A stretch of 5,366 nucleotides of DNA, from contig JAKPBL010000056.1 of the NCBI GenBank assembly GCA_029778965.1, positions 1 to 5,366 on the forward strand. Reading direction: 5' to 3'. Made by a program: the position numbers and the translations under genes. The stretch comes from Bacteroidota bacterium. GTDB lineage: Bacteria; Bacteroidota; Bacteroidia; Chitinophagales; Chitinophagaceae. Below, piece after piece: positions 1-5,366 of this stretch. The notes beneath the pieces were generated by a model. The model did no database searches. It saw only the letters and a list, made by a program, of their open reading frames with translations, and had not been told where the DNA came from. Each line of letters starts with the position of its first letter. Positions within the stretch are counted from its first letter, which is position 1.

Positions 1-531
1 TACAAGACCTTCGACAGTGCGGGCTTTCCGTATACATTCGAATACCCGGTGTATGGAAAAATCATCCAGGATTCGACCTTCTTCGAAGAGCAGCCTGAAA
101 ATCCTTACTGGATCAATATCGATATCCCTTCGCTCGGAGGGCGTATTTATATCAGCTATAGCCGTATCGGCGGAAAGGCGCGCTTCAAAATAAAGAACAG
201 CAAGGGTGAGTACGTCGATTCCATCGGCATCAACCGGTTCGACAAGCTGCTGAACGGATCGTACACGCTTTCATTCAAGCATTCTTATAAAGCGAGCTCC
301 ATTGAAGACAGCGCTTTTAAAACACCCCATGGAATCGACGGCATCTTCTTTCGTATCGGCGGAAATACGGCCACTGCCAACCAGTTCCTTGTGAGCGATT
401 CGGTAAAACATTTCTTGCGGGGTGCGCTCTATTTCGATGCCGCACCGAACGAAGACTCGTTGCGGCCGGTCAACAATTTCCTCAAAGAAGACCTTATTCA
501 CCTGGTGAATACGCTGCAATGGCGCGACTAA
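1..531 (+). CDS. gldD: Gliding motility lipoprotein GldD, 3' part (5' end outside window)
   Basis: The frame is open from base 1 to the TAA at 529-531, giving 176 visible residues with the N-terminus missing. I recognise GldD from the order of its conserved segments: FPYTFEYPVYGKI (residues 9-21), PYWINIDIPSLGGRIYISY (35-53), and SDSVKHFLRGALYF followed by APNEDSLRP (132-156), ending in a hydrophobic helix-like tail closing with LQW. Known of the family: GldD is a lipoprotein required for gliding in Bacteroidota, where gliding depends on the type IX secretion system, and its biochemical role is not well defined. The signal peptide and lipobox cysteine that would anchor it must lie upstream of the window, so export cannot be confirmed here. 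The GTG at 49 is internal to the domain and is not the start. In other Bacteroidota gldD often lies near ssb and gldE; those would be off the left edge. Nothing in the visible part looks truncated or frameshifted. Confidence 0.93.
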   Translation, partial: YKTFDSAGFPYTFEYPVYGKIIQDSTFFEEQPENPYWINIDIPSLGGRIYISYSRIGGKARFKIKNSKGEYVDSIGINRFDKLLNGSYTLSFKHSYKASSIEDSAFKTPHGIDGIFFRIGGNTATANQFLVSDSVKHFLRGALYFDAAPNEDSLRPVNNFLKEDLIHLVNTLQWRD

Positions 532-610
532 ACGGGAAAAATACCTGTTGCTTATATGAAGTACGTGTTGCCATGCGATAGATACCCTGGTGGGCTGCTA
601 AGCGTACGAA

Positions 611-629
611 TATCATGATAACACATGTG
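611..629. repeat. Two adjacent perfect palindromes, TATCATGATA and CACATGTG
   Basis: Bases 611-620 read TATCATGATA and bases 622-629 read CACATGTG. Each equals its own reverse complement, and one base separates them. The core ATCATGAT (612-619) recurs at 801-808, where it covers the start codon of the DUF3109 gene. Such short symmetric sites can be binding sites for dimeric regulators. They are also short enough to occur by chance, and no regulator is identified in the window. Confidence 0.3.
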
Positions 630-769
630 ATGGATTCGCTCAAACAGGTCATGCGCAGCGAAGGCCCATTGGCGTTGTCCCGCAAAAAGAGCCGTTTAAT
701 AAGTCGTTGCAGGAACCCATTACCGGCATTCAGCAGGCGATGCTGAAGCAAAGCCGTCGAAATAAATGA
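615..769 (+). pseudogene. Possible frameshifted remnant or tail of a small gene, function unknown
   Basis: From the ATG at 615 a frame reads MITHVMDSLKQVMRSEGP and onward to a run of five A (684-688), then turns into an Arg/Cys/Ser-rich string ending at TGA 744-746 (43 codons). If one A is added to the run, the reading moves to the neighbouring frame and continues as EPFNKSLQEPITGIQQAMLK, stopping at TGA 767-769. The joined product would be about 51 residues, with helix-like composition and codons (CAG, AAG, CTG, GCG) like those of neighbouring genes. The first frame is also open upstream back to the TAG at 579-581 (IPWWAAKRTNI before the ATG). This suggests either the 3' relic of a longer degraded gene or a homopolymer sequencing error in a short real one. 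I do not recognise the family, and the coding appearance could be coincidence. Confidence 0.3.
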
Positions 770-803
770 ACAATAAAAGCGGATCAGCTACCTTTACCGA
801 ATC

Positions 804-1373
804 ATGATCGCTATAGGAAACACCCTGGTCAGTGACGAAATCATCGATGAGAAATTCGTGTGCGATATCAGCCGGTGCAAGGGCGGCTGCTGCGAAGACG
901 GCGACACCGGCGCACCGCTCGACACCGCCGAGCTCGACATCGTGAACGAAACCTATGAAATTGTAAAGCCATATCTCACGCAGGAAGGCATCCGCCATAT
1001 AGAAAAACATGGCCGCTACCAGTATGACCGTGAATTCGGCTGGGTAACGCCCGCCAACGACGACGGTATGTGCTCTTACGGCTACCGCGATGCCGCCGGC
1101 GCCATCAAATGCGCGTTTGAACAGGCGTATAACGAGGGTAAGATCAAATGGAAAAAACCCATCAGTTGCCATCTTTTTCCCATCCGGATAAAAGTGACAA
1201 AAGAATATGACCTGCTCAATTACGAGCCCCGCGAAACCCTCTGCGCACCGGCCTGCAAGCTGGGCAAAAAGCTGAAGGTACCGGTATACCAGTTCCTGAA
1301 AGAGCCGATCATCCGGAAATATGGCCGCGAATACTATGAAGCGCTCGATGCCTATTACCAGACATTGCAGTAA
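804..1373 (+). CDS. DUF3109 family cysteine-rich protein
   Basis: This 189-residue protein matches the DUF3109 family common in Bacteroidota: an opening like MIAIGNTLVSDEIID, then FVCDISRCKGGCCEDGD with a C-x4-C-x3-CC pattern (C20, C25, C29, C30), then DGMCSYG (C90), IKCAFEQAY (C103), KPISCHLFPIRI (C122-H123) and LCAPACKLG (C147, C151). The nine cysteines resemble the CxxxCxxCC-type clusters of YkgJ proteins, which are thought to bind zinc or iron. Metal binding is therefore a reasonable inference, but no activity is established. There is no signal peptide or membrane segment, so it should be cytoplasmic. The ATG at 804 is the only ATG start possible, because the frame is closed by TAA at 774-776, and it gives the family-typical N-terminus. 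The protein looks full length. The gene is followed after 24 bases by the LutB-like gene on the same strand, so the two are probably cotranscribed. Confidence 0.9.
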   Translation: MIAIGNTLVSDEIIDEKFVCDISRCKGGCCEDGDTGAPLDTAELDIVNETYEIVKPYLTQEGIRHIEKHGRYQYDREFGWVTPANDDGMCSYGYRDAAGAIKCAFEQAYNEGKIKWKKPISCHLFPIRIKVTKEYDLLNYEPRETLCAPACKLGKKLKVPVYQFLKEPIIRKYGREYYEALDAYYQTLQ

Positions 1374-1397
1374 ATTACGGCTTCCCAACCACCCACT

Positions 1398-2780
1398 ATG
1401 TCAAATGAAGTAAAGGCCGGTTTTATGGAGAAGAGCCGCACCAAAGCGGCCGATCTCGGTCATCGGAAGACGATCAATTTCAACATAGGAAAATACAATA
1501 CCGCCCTTCCCAAGGGCAAGGCGCAGTTCAGCGACCTGCACCTGGCGCGCGAACGCGCTAAGAACATCAAGTGGCGCGCTATCGAAACGCTCGACCAGAT
1601 GCTGGAAGGATTTGAGTCGGCTTTTACCGCCCGCGGCGGCAAAGTGATCTGGGCCGAAACGGCCGAAGAAGCCCTGCAGGAGATATTGCGCATTTGCCGG
1701 GAAAAGAACTGCAAAACGCTGGTAAAGAGCAAGAGCATGGTTACCGAAGAGATCAAGCTCAATCATTTCCTCGAAGAGAACCAGATAGAAAGCGTGGAAA
1801 CCGACCTGGGTGAATACATCCAGCAGCTCGACGGCGAAACGCCTTATCATATCGTTACGCCGGCCATGCACAAAAGCAAGGAAGACGTAGCGCGCCTGTT
1901 TGCGGAGAAACTGGGCACTGACCCCCAGATGACGCCCGAACAGCTTACCCTTGAGGCGCGCCGCCGCCTGCGGGAGAAATATGTGGAAGCCGAAGTGGGT
2001 GTTACCGGCGCGAATTTTATTATCAGTGATGTGGGCGCGGTAGCCGTGACCGAGAACGAGGGCAACGGCCGCCTGAGCTGCGCCTGGCCAAAAACACATA
2101 TCGTGATCACGGGCATCGAAAAAGTGATCCCCTCCATGCAAGACCTCGGCCTGTTCTGGCCGTTGCTGGCCACCTTCGGCACCGGGCAGCAGATAACGGT
2201 CTATAACACGATTGTTGCAGGTCCGCGGCAACCCGGTGAAACCGACGGTCCCGAAGAAATGTATGTGATCCTGCTCGACAACGGCCGTACCAATATCCTC
2301 GCGAACCCGAAAATGCGGGAAAGCCTGTATTGCATCCGGTGCGGCGCCTGCCTGAATGCCTGCCCCGTGTATAAAAATATCGGCGGGCATACCTACGGCA
2401 CTACCTATAGCGGCCCCATCGGCAGTGTCATTACGCCGCACCTGAAAGACCTCGATAAATGGAAACACCTCAGCCATGCTTCTTCGCTTTGCGGTAACTG
2501 TACGGAAGTGTGCGCCGTTAAAATAAACCTGCACGAGCTGCTGCTCGAGAACCGCCATGAAGCGGTGGAGGAAGGTTATGTGGGGTGGTCGGAAAAGATG
2601 GCCTGGAAAGGCTGGCGCATCGGCGTAACGAACCGTAAATGGATGAACAAGGGCACACCGGCGTTGAAGAACTGGGTGGTGAATTCATTGCTGAAGGGAT
2701 GGAACGAACATCGCGGATCCATACATTTCCCGGCAAAAAGCTTTAACCAGCGATGGCGGGAAAAAAACAATCGCTCCTGA
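1398..2780 (+). CDS. lutB: LutB-like LUD-domain iron-sulfur protein (lactate utilization)
   Basis: This 460-residue protein has the LutB layout. An N-terminal region contains HRKTINFNIGKYN (22-34). It is followed by a LUD domain (about 65-300) with LVKSKSMVTEEIKLNHFLE (108-126) and GVTGANFIISDVGAVAVTEN (201-220). A ferredoxin-like part has C312-x2-C315-x2-C318-x3-C322-P and then C365-x2-C368-x3-C372. The C-terminal tail is rich in Trp and basic residues. In Bacillus subtilis, LutB works with LutA and LutC to oxidise L-lactate to pyruvate, probably passing electrons through its [4Fe-4S] clusters. It has no signal peptide, so it is cytoplasmic. The second cluster motif reads CAVKINL where CPVKI is usual, a Pro-to-Ala change; all expected cysteines are present. 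Neither lutA nor lutC is next to it here. The ATG at 1398 lies 24 bases after the DUF3109 stop; an internal Met at residue 10 is an alternative start. The family call is secure, but the lactate role in this organism is inferred. Confidence 0.9.
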   Translation: MSNEVKAGFMEKSRTKAADLGHRKTINFNIGKYNTALPKGKAQFSDLHLARERAKNIKWRAIETLDQMLEGFESAFTARGGKVIWAETAEEALQEILRICREKNCKTLVKSKSMVTEEIKLNHFLEENQIESVETDLGEYIQQLDGETPYHIVTPAMHKSKEDVARLFAEKLGTDPQMTPEQLTLEARRRLREKYVEAEVGVTGANFIISDVGAVAVTENEGNGRLSCAWPKTHIVITGIEKVIPSMQDLGLFWPLLATFGTGQQITVYNTIVAGPRQPGETDGPEEMYVILLDNGRTNILANPKMRESLYCIRCGACLNACPVYKNIGGHTYGTTYSGPIGSVITPHLKDLDKWKHLSHASSLCGNCTEVCAVKINLHELLLENRHEAVEEGYVGWSEKMAWKGWRIGVTNRKWMNKGTPALKNWVVNSLLKGWNEHRGSIHFPAKSFNQRWREKNNRS

Positions 2781-2781
2781 T

Positions 2782-4104
2782 ATGCTGCTGTATGCGAAAC
2801 AACCATCGCCACGCTTACAGTATGTCATCGATTTCCTGAACAGGGAAATGTTTTATGACGAGCTGGAACTGACCGGCGATCCCACGTACTTTTCGCAGGC
2901 GCCGTTGCCGAAGATCAACTACAGCGAACACCGCATCGCCGAACAGGAGTTTCATATTATTCCCGCAGGACTGCTTTTCGAGGACGATATTCATGAGCAG
3001 GATATCCGCTGCTTCAACTGGGATTCGCTGAAAGCGTTTTACCCTACAGCGCCCGCCTCTCTGCCGTTCGATATTCTTTCGGCGGTATTCTACCTGCTGA
3101 GCCGGTATGAAGAATACCTTCCCCATGAAGCGGATAGCTATGGCCGTTATGCCCATACCAATTCGCTGGCCTTCAGGGAAGGATTTCTCGACCAGCCCCT
3201 GGTGAACAACTGGCTGCAGAAGTGGGAACATATACTGACGGAGCTGTATCCCGGCATATTGTTGCGAAAAAAGAGTTTCCGTTTTATTCCCACCTACGAC
3301 ATCGATATGATGTACGCCTACAAGGGTAAAAGCTGGTGGGTGAATGCAGCGGGCTTTTGCCGTTCTTTGCTGAAGGGCGATAGCGAGGCTGCCTGGCAAA
3401 GGCTCCGCGTGCTGCAAAACGAAGAGAAAGATCCCTACGATGCCTATGAATGGCTCGACGCGCTGCATTTGTATTGCCGCTCCAGGCCGGTCTATTTTTT
3501 CCTGGTTGCGCAGCACCGGCAGGGGTATGACAAAAACCTGCCCACCGATGCCGAAGGTTTCCAGGAACTGATCAAATATTGCGCAGACGCCTATAAGATC
3601 GGCATACACCCGTCGTGGCAAAGCAGCGTATCGAACAACAGCCGGCTGCTGAAAGAAGAGCTGGAATGGCTGGAAGCGGTGGCCGATCAGCCCATATCAA
3701 AAAGTCGCCAGCACTATATCAAATTCACCCTGCCCCAGCATTATGAACGTTTGCTGGAGCAGCATGTATTGCAGGATTACTCCATGGGCTATGGCTCCAT
3801 CAACGGCTTCAGGGCTTCGGTCTGCTCTTCCTATAACTGGTTCAACCTGGCAAAGAACGAGTCGACCGAGCTGGTCATTTACCCGTTCTGCTTCATGGAT
3901 GCCAACGCGTATCACGAGGAGAAGCTAACGCCCGCACAGGCCTATGCGCAATTGAAGCAGTACTACCGCGCCGTGCAGAAAGTGCAGGGCTGCCTGATCA
4001 CCATCTGGCACAACAATTTTCTCGGCACCGCCGCCGAGTTCACGGAGTGGCGCGACCTTTACGGCATATTCATGAAAGAGGATATCTTCTGGGACGCTGG
4101 TTAA
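2782..4104 (+). CDS. DUF7033 / polysaccharide deacetylase-like (NodB-fold) protein
   Basis: The 440 residues divide into an N-terminal part of about 165 residues, of the type called DUF7033 in Bacteroidota (PRLQYVIDFLNREM; later FDILSAVFYLLSRYEEYLP), and a C-terminal part resembling the NodB/CE4 deacetylase fold. Motif-like positions are TYDID (171-175, replacing the classical TFDDG), KIGIHPSW (272-279, His276), SRQHYIKF (308-315), DYSMGY (332-337), GFRAS (342-346), PFCFMD (368-373) and IWHNN (408-412). Classical CE4 enzymes hold a metal with one Asp and two His and remove acetyl groups from chitin, peptidoglycan or other glycans. Here the second His of the H-x3-H motif is absent after His276, so the substrate and even the activity are uncertain. 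No signal peptide or membrane segment is visible, suggesting a cytoplasmic protein. It starts one base after the lutB stop, which implies cotranscription and probable translational coupling. Its stop overlaps that of the convergent purH. Confidence 0.82.
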   Translation: MLLYAKQPSPRLQYVIDFLNREMFYDELELTGDPTYFSQAPLPKINYSEHRIAEQEFHIIPAGLLFEDDIHEQDIRCFNWDSLKAFYPTAPASLPFDILSAVFYLLSRYEEYLPHEADSYGRYAHTNSLAFREGFLDQPLVNNWLQKWEHILTELYPGILLRKKSFRFIPTYDIDMMYAYKGKSWWVNAAGFCRSLLKGDSEAAWQRLRVLQNEEKDPYDAYEWLDALHLYCRSRPVYFFLVAQHRQGYDKNLPTDAEGFQELIKYCADAYKIGIHPSWQSSVSNNSRLLKEELEWLEAVADQPISKSRQHYIKFTLPQHYERLLEQHVLQDYSMGYGSINGFRASVCSSYNWFNLAKNESTELVIYPFCFMDANAYHEEKLTPAQAYAQLKQYYRAVQKVQGCLITIWHNNFLGTAAEFTEWRDLYGIFMKEDIFWDAG

Positions 4105-5366
4105 TGCTTGAAGTGCCGGGTGCCGGTGATCACCATTGCCATATTGTTCGCGCTGGCATACTCAACCGAATCTTTGTCACGAATGGAGCCGCCGGGCTGG
4201 ATCACCGCCGTAATACCCGCTTCGTGCGCAATTTGTACGCAGTCGCTGAACGGGAAAAAGGCGTCGCTCGCCATCACCGCCCCCGAGAGGTCGAAGTTGA
4301 ACTGCCTGCTTTTTTCAATGGCCTGGCGCAGGGAGTCGATGCGGCTGGTTTGTCCGCAGCCCTTGCCCACCAGTTGCTGGTTCTTCACCAGCGCAATGGC
4401 ATTGCTTTTTAAATGCTTGCAGATGATATTGGCGAAAGCCAGGTCGCTTCGTTCTTTTTCGGTACAGAAGCGGGCGCCCGCCTCGTCCCATTTTTCAAAA
4501 CTACCTTCATCGTTCTGCTGCATCAGTACGCCGTTCAGCACCGATTTAAACTGGTAGGTGCTTTCCGGTTGTTTTTTCTGCTGTAAGAGAATGCGGTTCT
4601 TTTTTGAACGCAGGATATTGAGCGCGGCATCTTCAAAAGAAGGTGCGATCAGCACTTCAAAAAATATTTCGTTGATGGCATTGGCAGTAGCTGCATCGAT
4701 GGCGGTATTGCACACCAGCACGCCACCGAAAGCGCTTTCGGGATCGCCCGCGAGGGCGGCATTCCAGGCGTCTTTCACGGTATGGCGGCAGGCAACGCCA
4801 CATACATTCGTGTGTTTGATGATGGCAAAAACGGGTCCGCCGGCGATATCGAATTCGCGTATGAGCTGCAGCGCCGCATCCACATCCACGAGGTTGTTAT
4901 AAGAAAGCTCTTTGCCGTTAAGCTGGTTGAACAGCTCATCGAGCGCACCATAGAAAACACCCTGCTGGTGCGGGTTTTCACCATAACGCATGCTCTTGGG
5001 CGATGGTACCGAAGCCAGGAAATAGTTGTTGAGGCCGGGCGTGAAGTATTGGGATATGGCTACATCGTAATGCGCGCATACCTCAAAAGCTTTAGCGGCA
5101 AAATGACGGCGTTGCCCCAGGCTGGTGTGCCCCTCCTGGTCGCGCAACAGTTGTTCAAGAAAACCATAGTCCTGCCTGGAAGCGATCACCACTACATCGC
5201 GGTGGTTCTTGGCGGCGCCCCTGATCATGGATGGTCCGCCGATATCGATCTTCTCGATGATGGCCTGCTCGTCGCTGGTATTGGCCACGGTTTCTTCGAA
5301 CGGATACAGGTCAACGATCACCAGGTCGATTTCCGGTATCTCATATTCTTTCATTTCGGCCAGGTC
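4101..5366 (-). CDS. purH: Bifunctional AICAR formyltransferase / IMP cyclohydrolase, 5' end outside window
   Basis: PurH performs the last two steps of de novo IMP synthesis: formylation of AICAR using 10-formyl-tetrahydrofolate, then ring closure to IMP. The visible 421 residues run from the window edge to the TAA complementary to 4101-4103; PurH is usually a little over 500 residues, so roughly 85-100 N-terminal residues lie beyond 5366. The frame continues past the Met at 5352-5354 with DLAE, so that Met is not the start. Recognisable in order (numbering from the edge): the end of the cyclohydrolase domain with IVDLYPFEETVA and IDIGGPSMIRGAAKNHRDVV (40-59), RYGENPHQ (127-134) opening the transformylase domain, AIIKHTNVCGVA with the catalytic Lys184-His185 pair, GDPESAFGGV (207-216), VGKGCGQTSRIDS (333-345), ASDAFFPFSD (366-375), VIQPGGSIRDKD (388-399) and the C-terminal ITGTRHFKH. 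It is cytoplasmic and appears intact. It converges on the deacetylase gene with a four-base overlap of stop codons. Confidence 0.97.
   Translation of the reverse strand, partial: DLAEMKEYEIPEIDLVIVDLYPFEETVANTSDEQAIIEKIDIGGPSMIRGAAKNHRDVVVIASRQDYGFLEQLLRDQEGHTSLGQRRHFAAKAFEVCAHYDVAISQYFTPGLNNYFLASVPSPKSMRYGENPHQQGVFYGALDELFNQLNGKELSYNNLVDVDAALQLIREFDIAGGPVFAIIKHTNVCGVACRHTVKDAWNAALAGDPESAFGGVLVCNTAIDAATANAINEIFFEVLIAPSFEDAALNILRSKKNRILLQQKKQPESTYQFKSVLNGVLMQQNDEGSFEKWDEAGARFCTEKERSDLAFANIICKHLKSNAIALVKNQQLVGKGCGQTSRIDSLRQAIEKSRQFNFDLSGAVMASDAFFPFSDCVQIAHEAGITAVIQPGGSIRDKDSVEYASANNMAMVITGTRHFKH

Larger units (their letters stand above)
532..803. other. Intergenic region between gldD and the DUF3109 gene
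   Basis: These 272 bases hold no intact gene that I can recognise. Just after the gldD stop there is a weak stem, AACGGG pairing with CCTGTT across a short A-rich loop (about 533-551). It has no following T-run, so I do not call it a terminator. The middle holds two abutting palindromes (611-629). The right half holds a coding-like but broken reading frame (615-769). The promoter of the downstream three-gene unit probably lies in or near this stretch, but I found no good match to the Bacteroidota pattern of TTG about 20 bases ahead of TAnnTTTG. The nearest partial match, TACCTTTA at 789-796, ends only 7 bases before the start codon and has no TTG at the right distance. No tRNA-like T-loop sequence is present. 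Confidence 0.6.

Noticed and set aside
533..551. Weak hairpin just after the gldD stop as an intrinsic terminator
   Set aside because: The stem is six pairs including one G-T pair, and no T-run follows.
494..751. Minus-strand open frame of 85 codons covering most of the gldD-DUF3109 gap
   Set aside because: It runs into the end of gldD, has no recognisable motif, and is less coding-like than the plus-strand fragments in the same place.
789..796. TACCTTTA as a Bacteroidota -7 promoter element for the DUF3109 gene
   Set aside because: The last base differs from TAnnTTTG, no TTG lies about 20 bases upstream, and it sits only 7 bases before the start codon.
720..1388. Open frame of 222 codons on the minus strand opposite the DUF3109 gene
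   Set aside because: It is a shadow of a well-supported gene with conserved cysteine motifs. Its own product shows no recognisable domain.
1401..2558. Long open frame (385 codons) on the minus strand opposite lutB
   Set aside because: Its product matches no family I recognise and it lies wholly opposite a clear LutB gene. Long antisense frames are expected where third-position G/C keeps stops rare.
4125..4134. Perfect palindrome GGTGATCACC about 20 bases after the deacetylase stop, considered as a terminator
   Set aside because: It has no loop, is not followed by a T-run on either strand, and lies inside the purH coding sequence, where it encodes Val-Ile-Thr near the C-terminus.
4047..4902. 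Several plus-strand open frames of 114-149 codons opposite purH
   Set aside because: All lie antisense to unmistakable PurH motifs and have no recognisable product.

Overview
The window looks like an ordinary chromosomal stretch from a Bacteroidota bacterium, most likely of the Chitinophagaceae or a related lineage. That placement is inference from content: a gldD gliding-motility gene, a DUF3109 protein, a DUF7033-type polysaccharide deacetylase, roughly balanced base composition, and no Shine-Dalgarno-like sequence before any start codon. No rRNA, tRNA, CRISPR array, insertion sequence or phage gene is visible.

Layout. At the left edge (1-531, +) is the 3' part of gldD, a gliding-motility lipoprotein of the GldD family. 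Next is a 272-base stretch (532-803) with no intact convincing gene. It carries what may be the decayed or frameshifted tail of a small gene (about 615-769) and two adjacent perfect palindromes. Three genes then follow on the + strand at tight spacing: a cysteine-rich DUF3109 protein (804-1373), a LutB-like LUD-domain iron-sulfur protein (1398-2780, after 24 bases), and a DUF7033/NodB-like deacetylase (2782-4104, after 1 base). They are probably one transcription unit. The right end (4101-5366, -) is purH, the bifunctional last enzyme of de novo purine synthesis, cut at its N-terminus by the window edge. It converges on the deacetylase gene, and the two stop codons share the four bases TTAA.

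How the genes may work together. LutB normally acts with LutA and LutC in oxidising lactate to pyruvate, but neither partner is visible here. Its neighbours are a probable metal-binding protein and a deacetylase-fold protein without a signal peptide. The three-gene set may simply be housekeeping genes sharing a promoter. A functional link between the Cys-rich DUF3109 protein and the iron-sulfur protein is possible but not shown by the sequence. gldD and purH are conserved genes that look intact where visible. I found no clear evidence of a new biological system. The points most worth checking are the damaged-looking reading frame at 615-769, the unusual active-site motifs of the deacetylase, and the LutB gene found without its usual partners.
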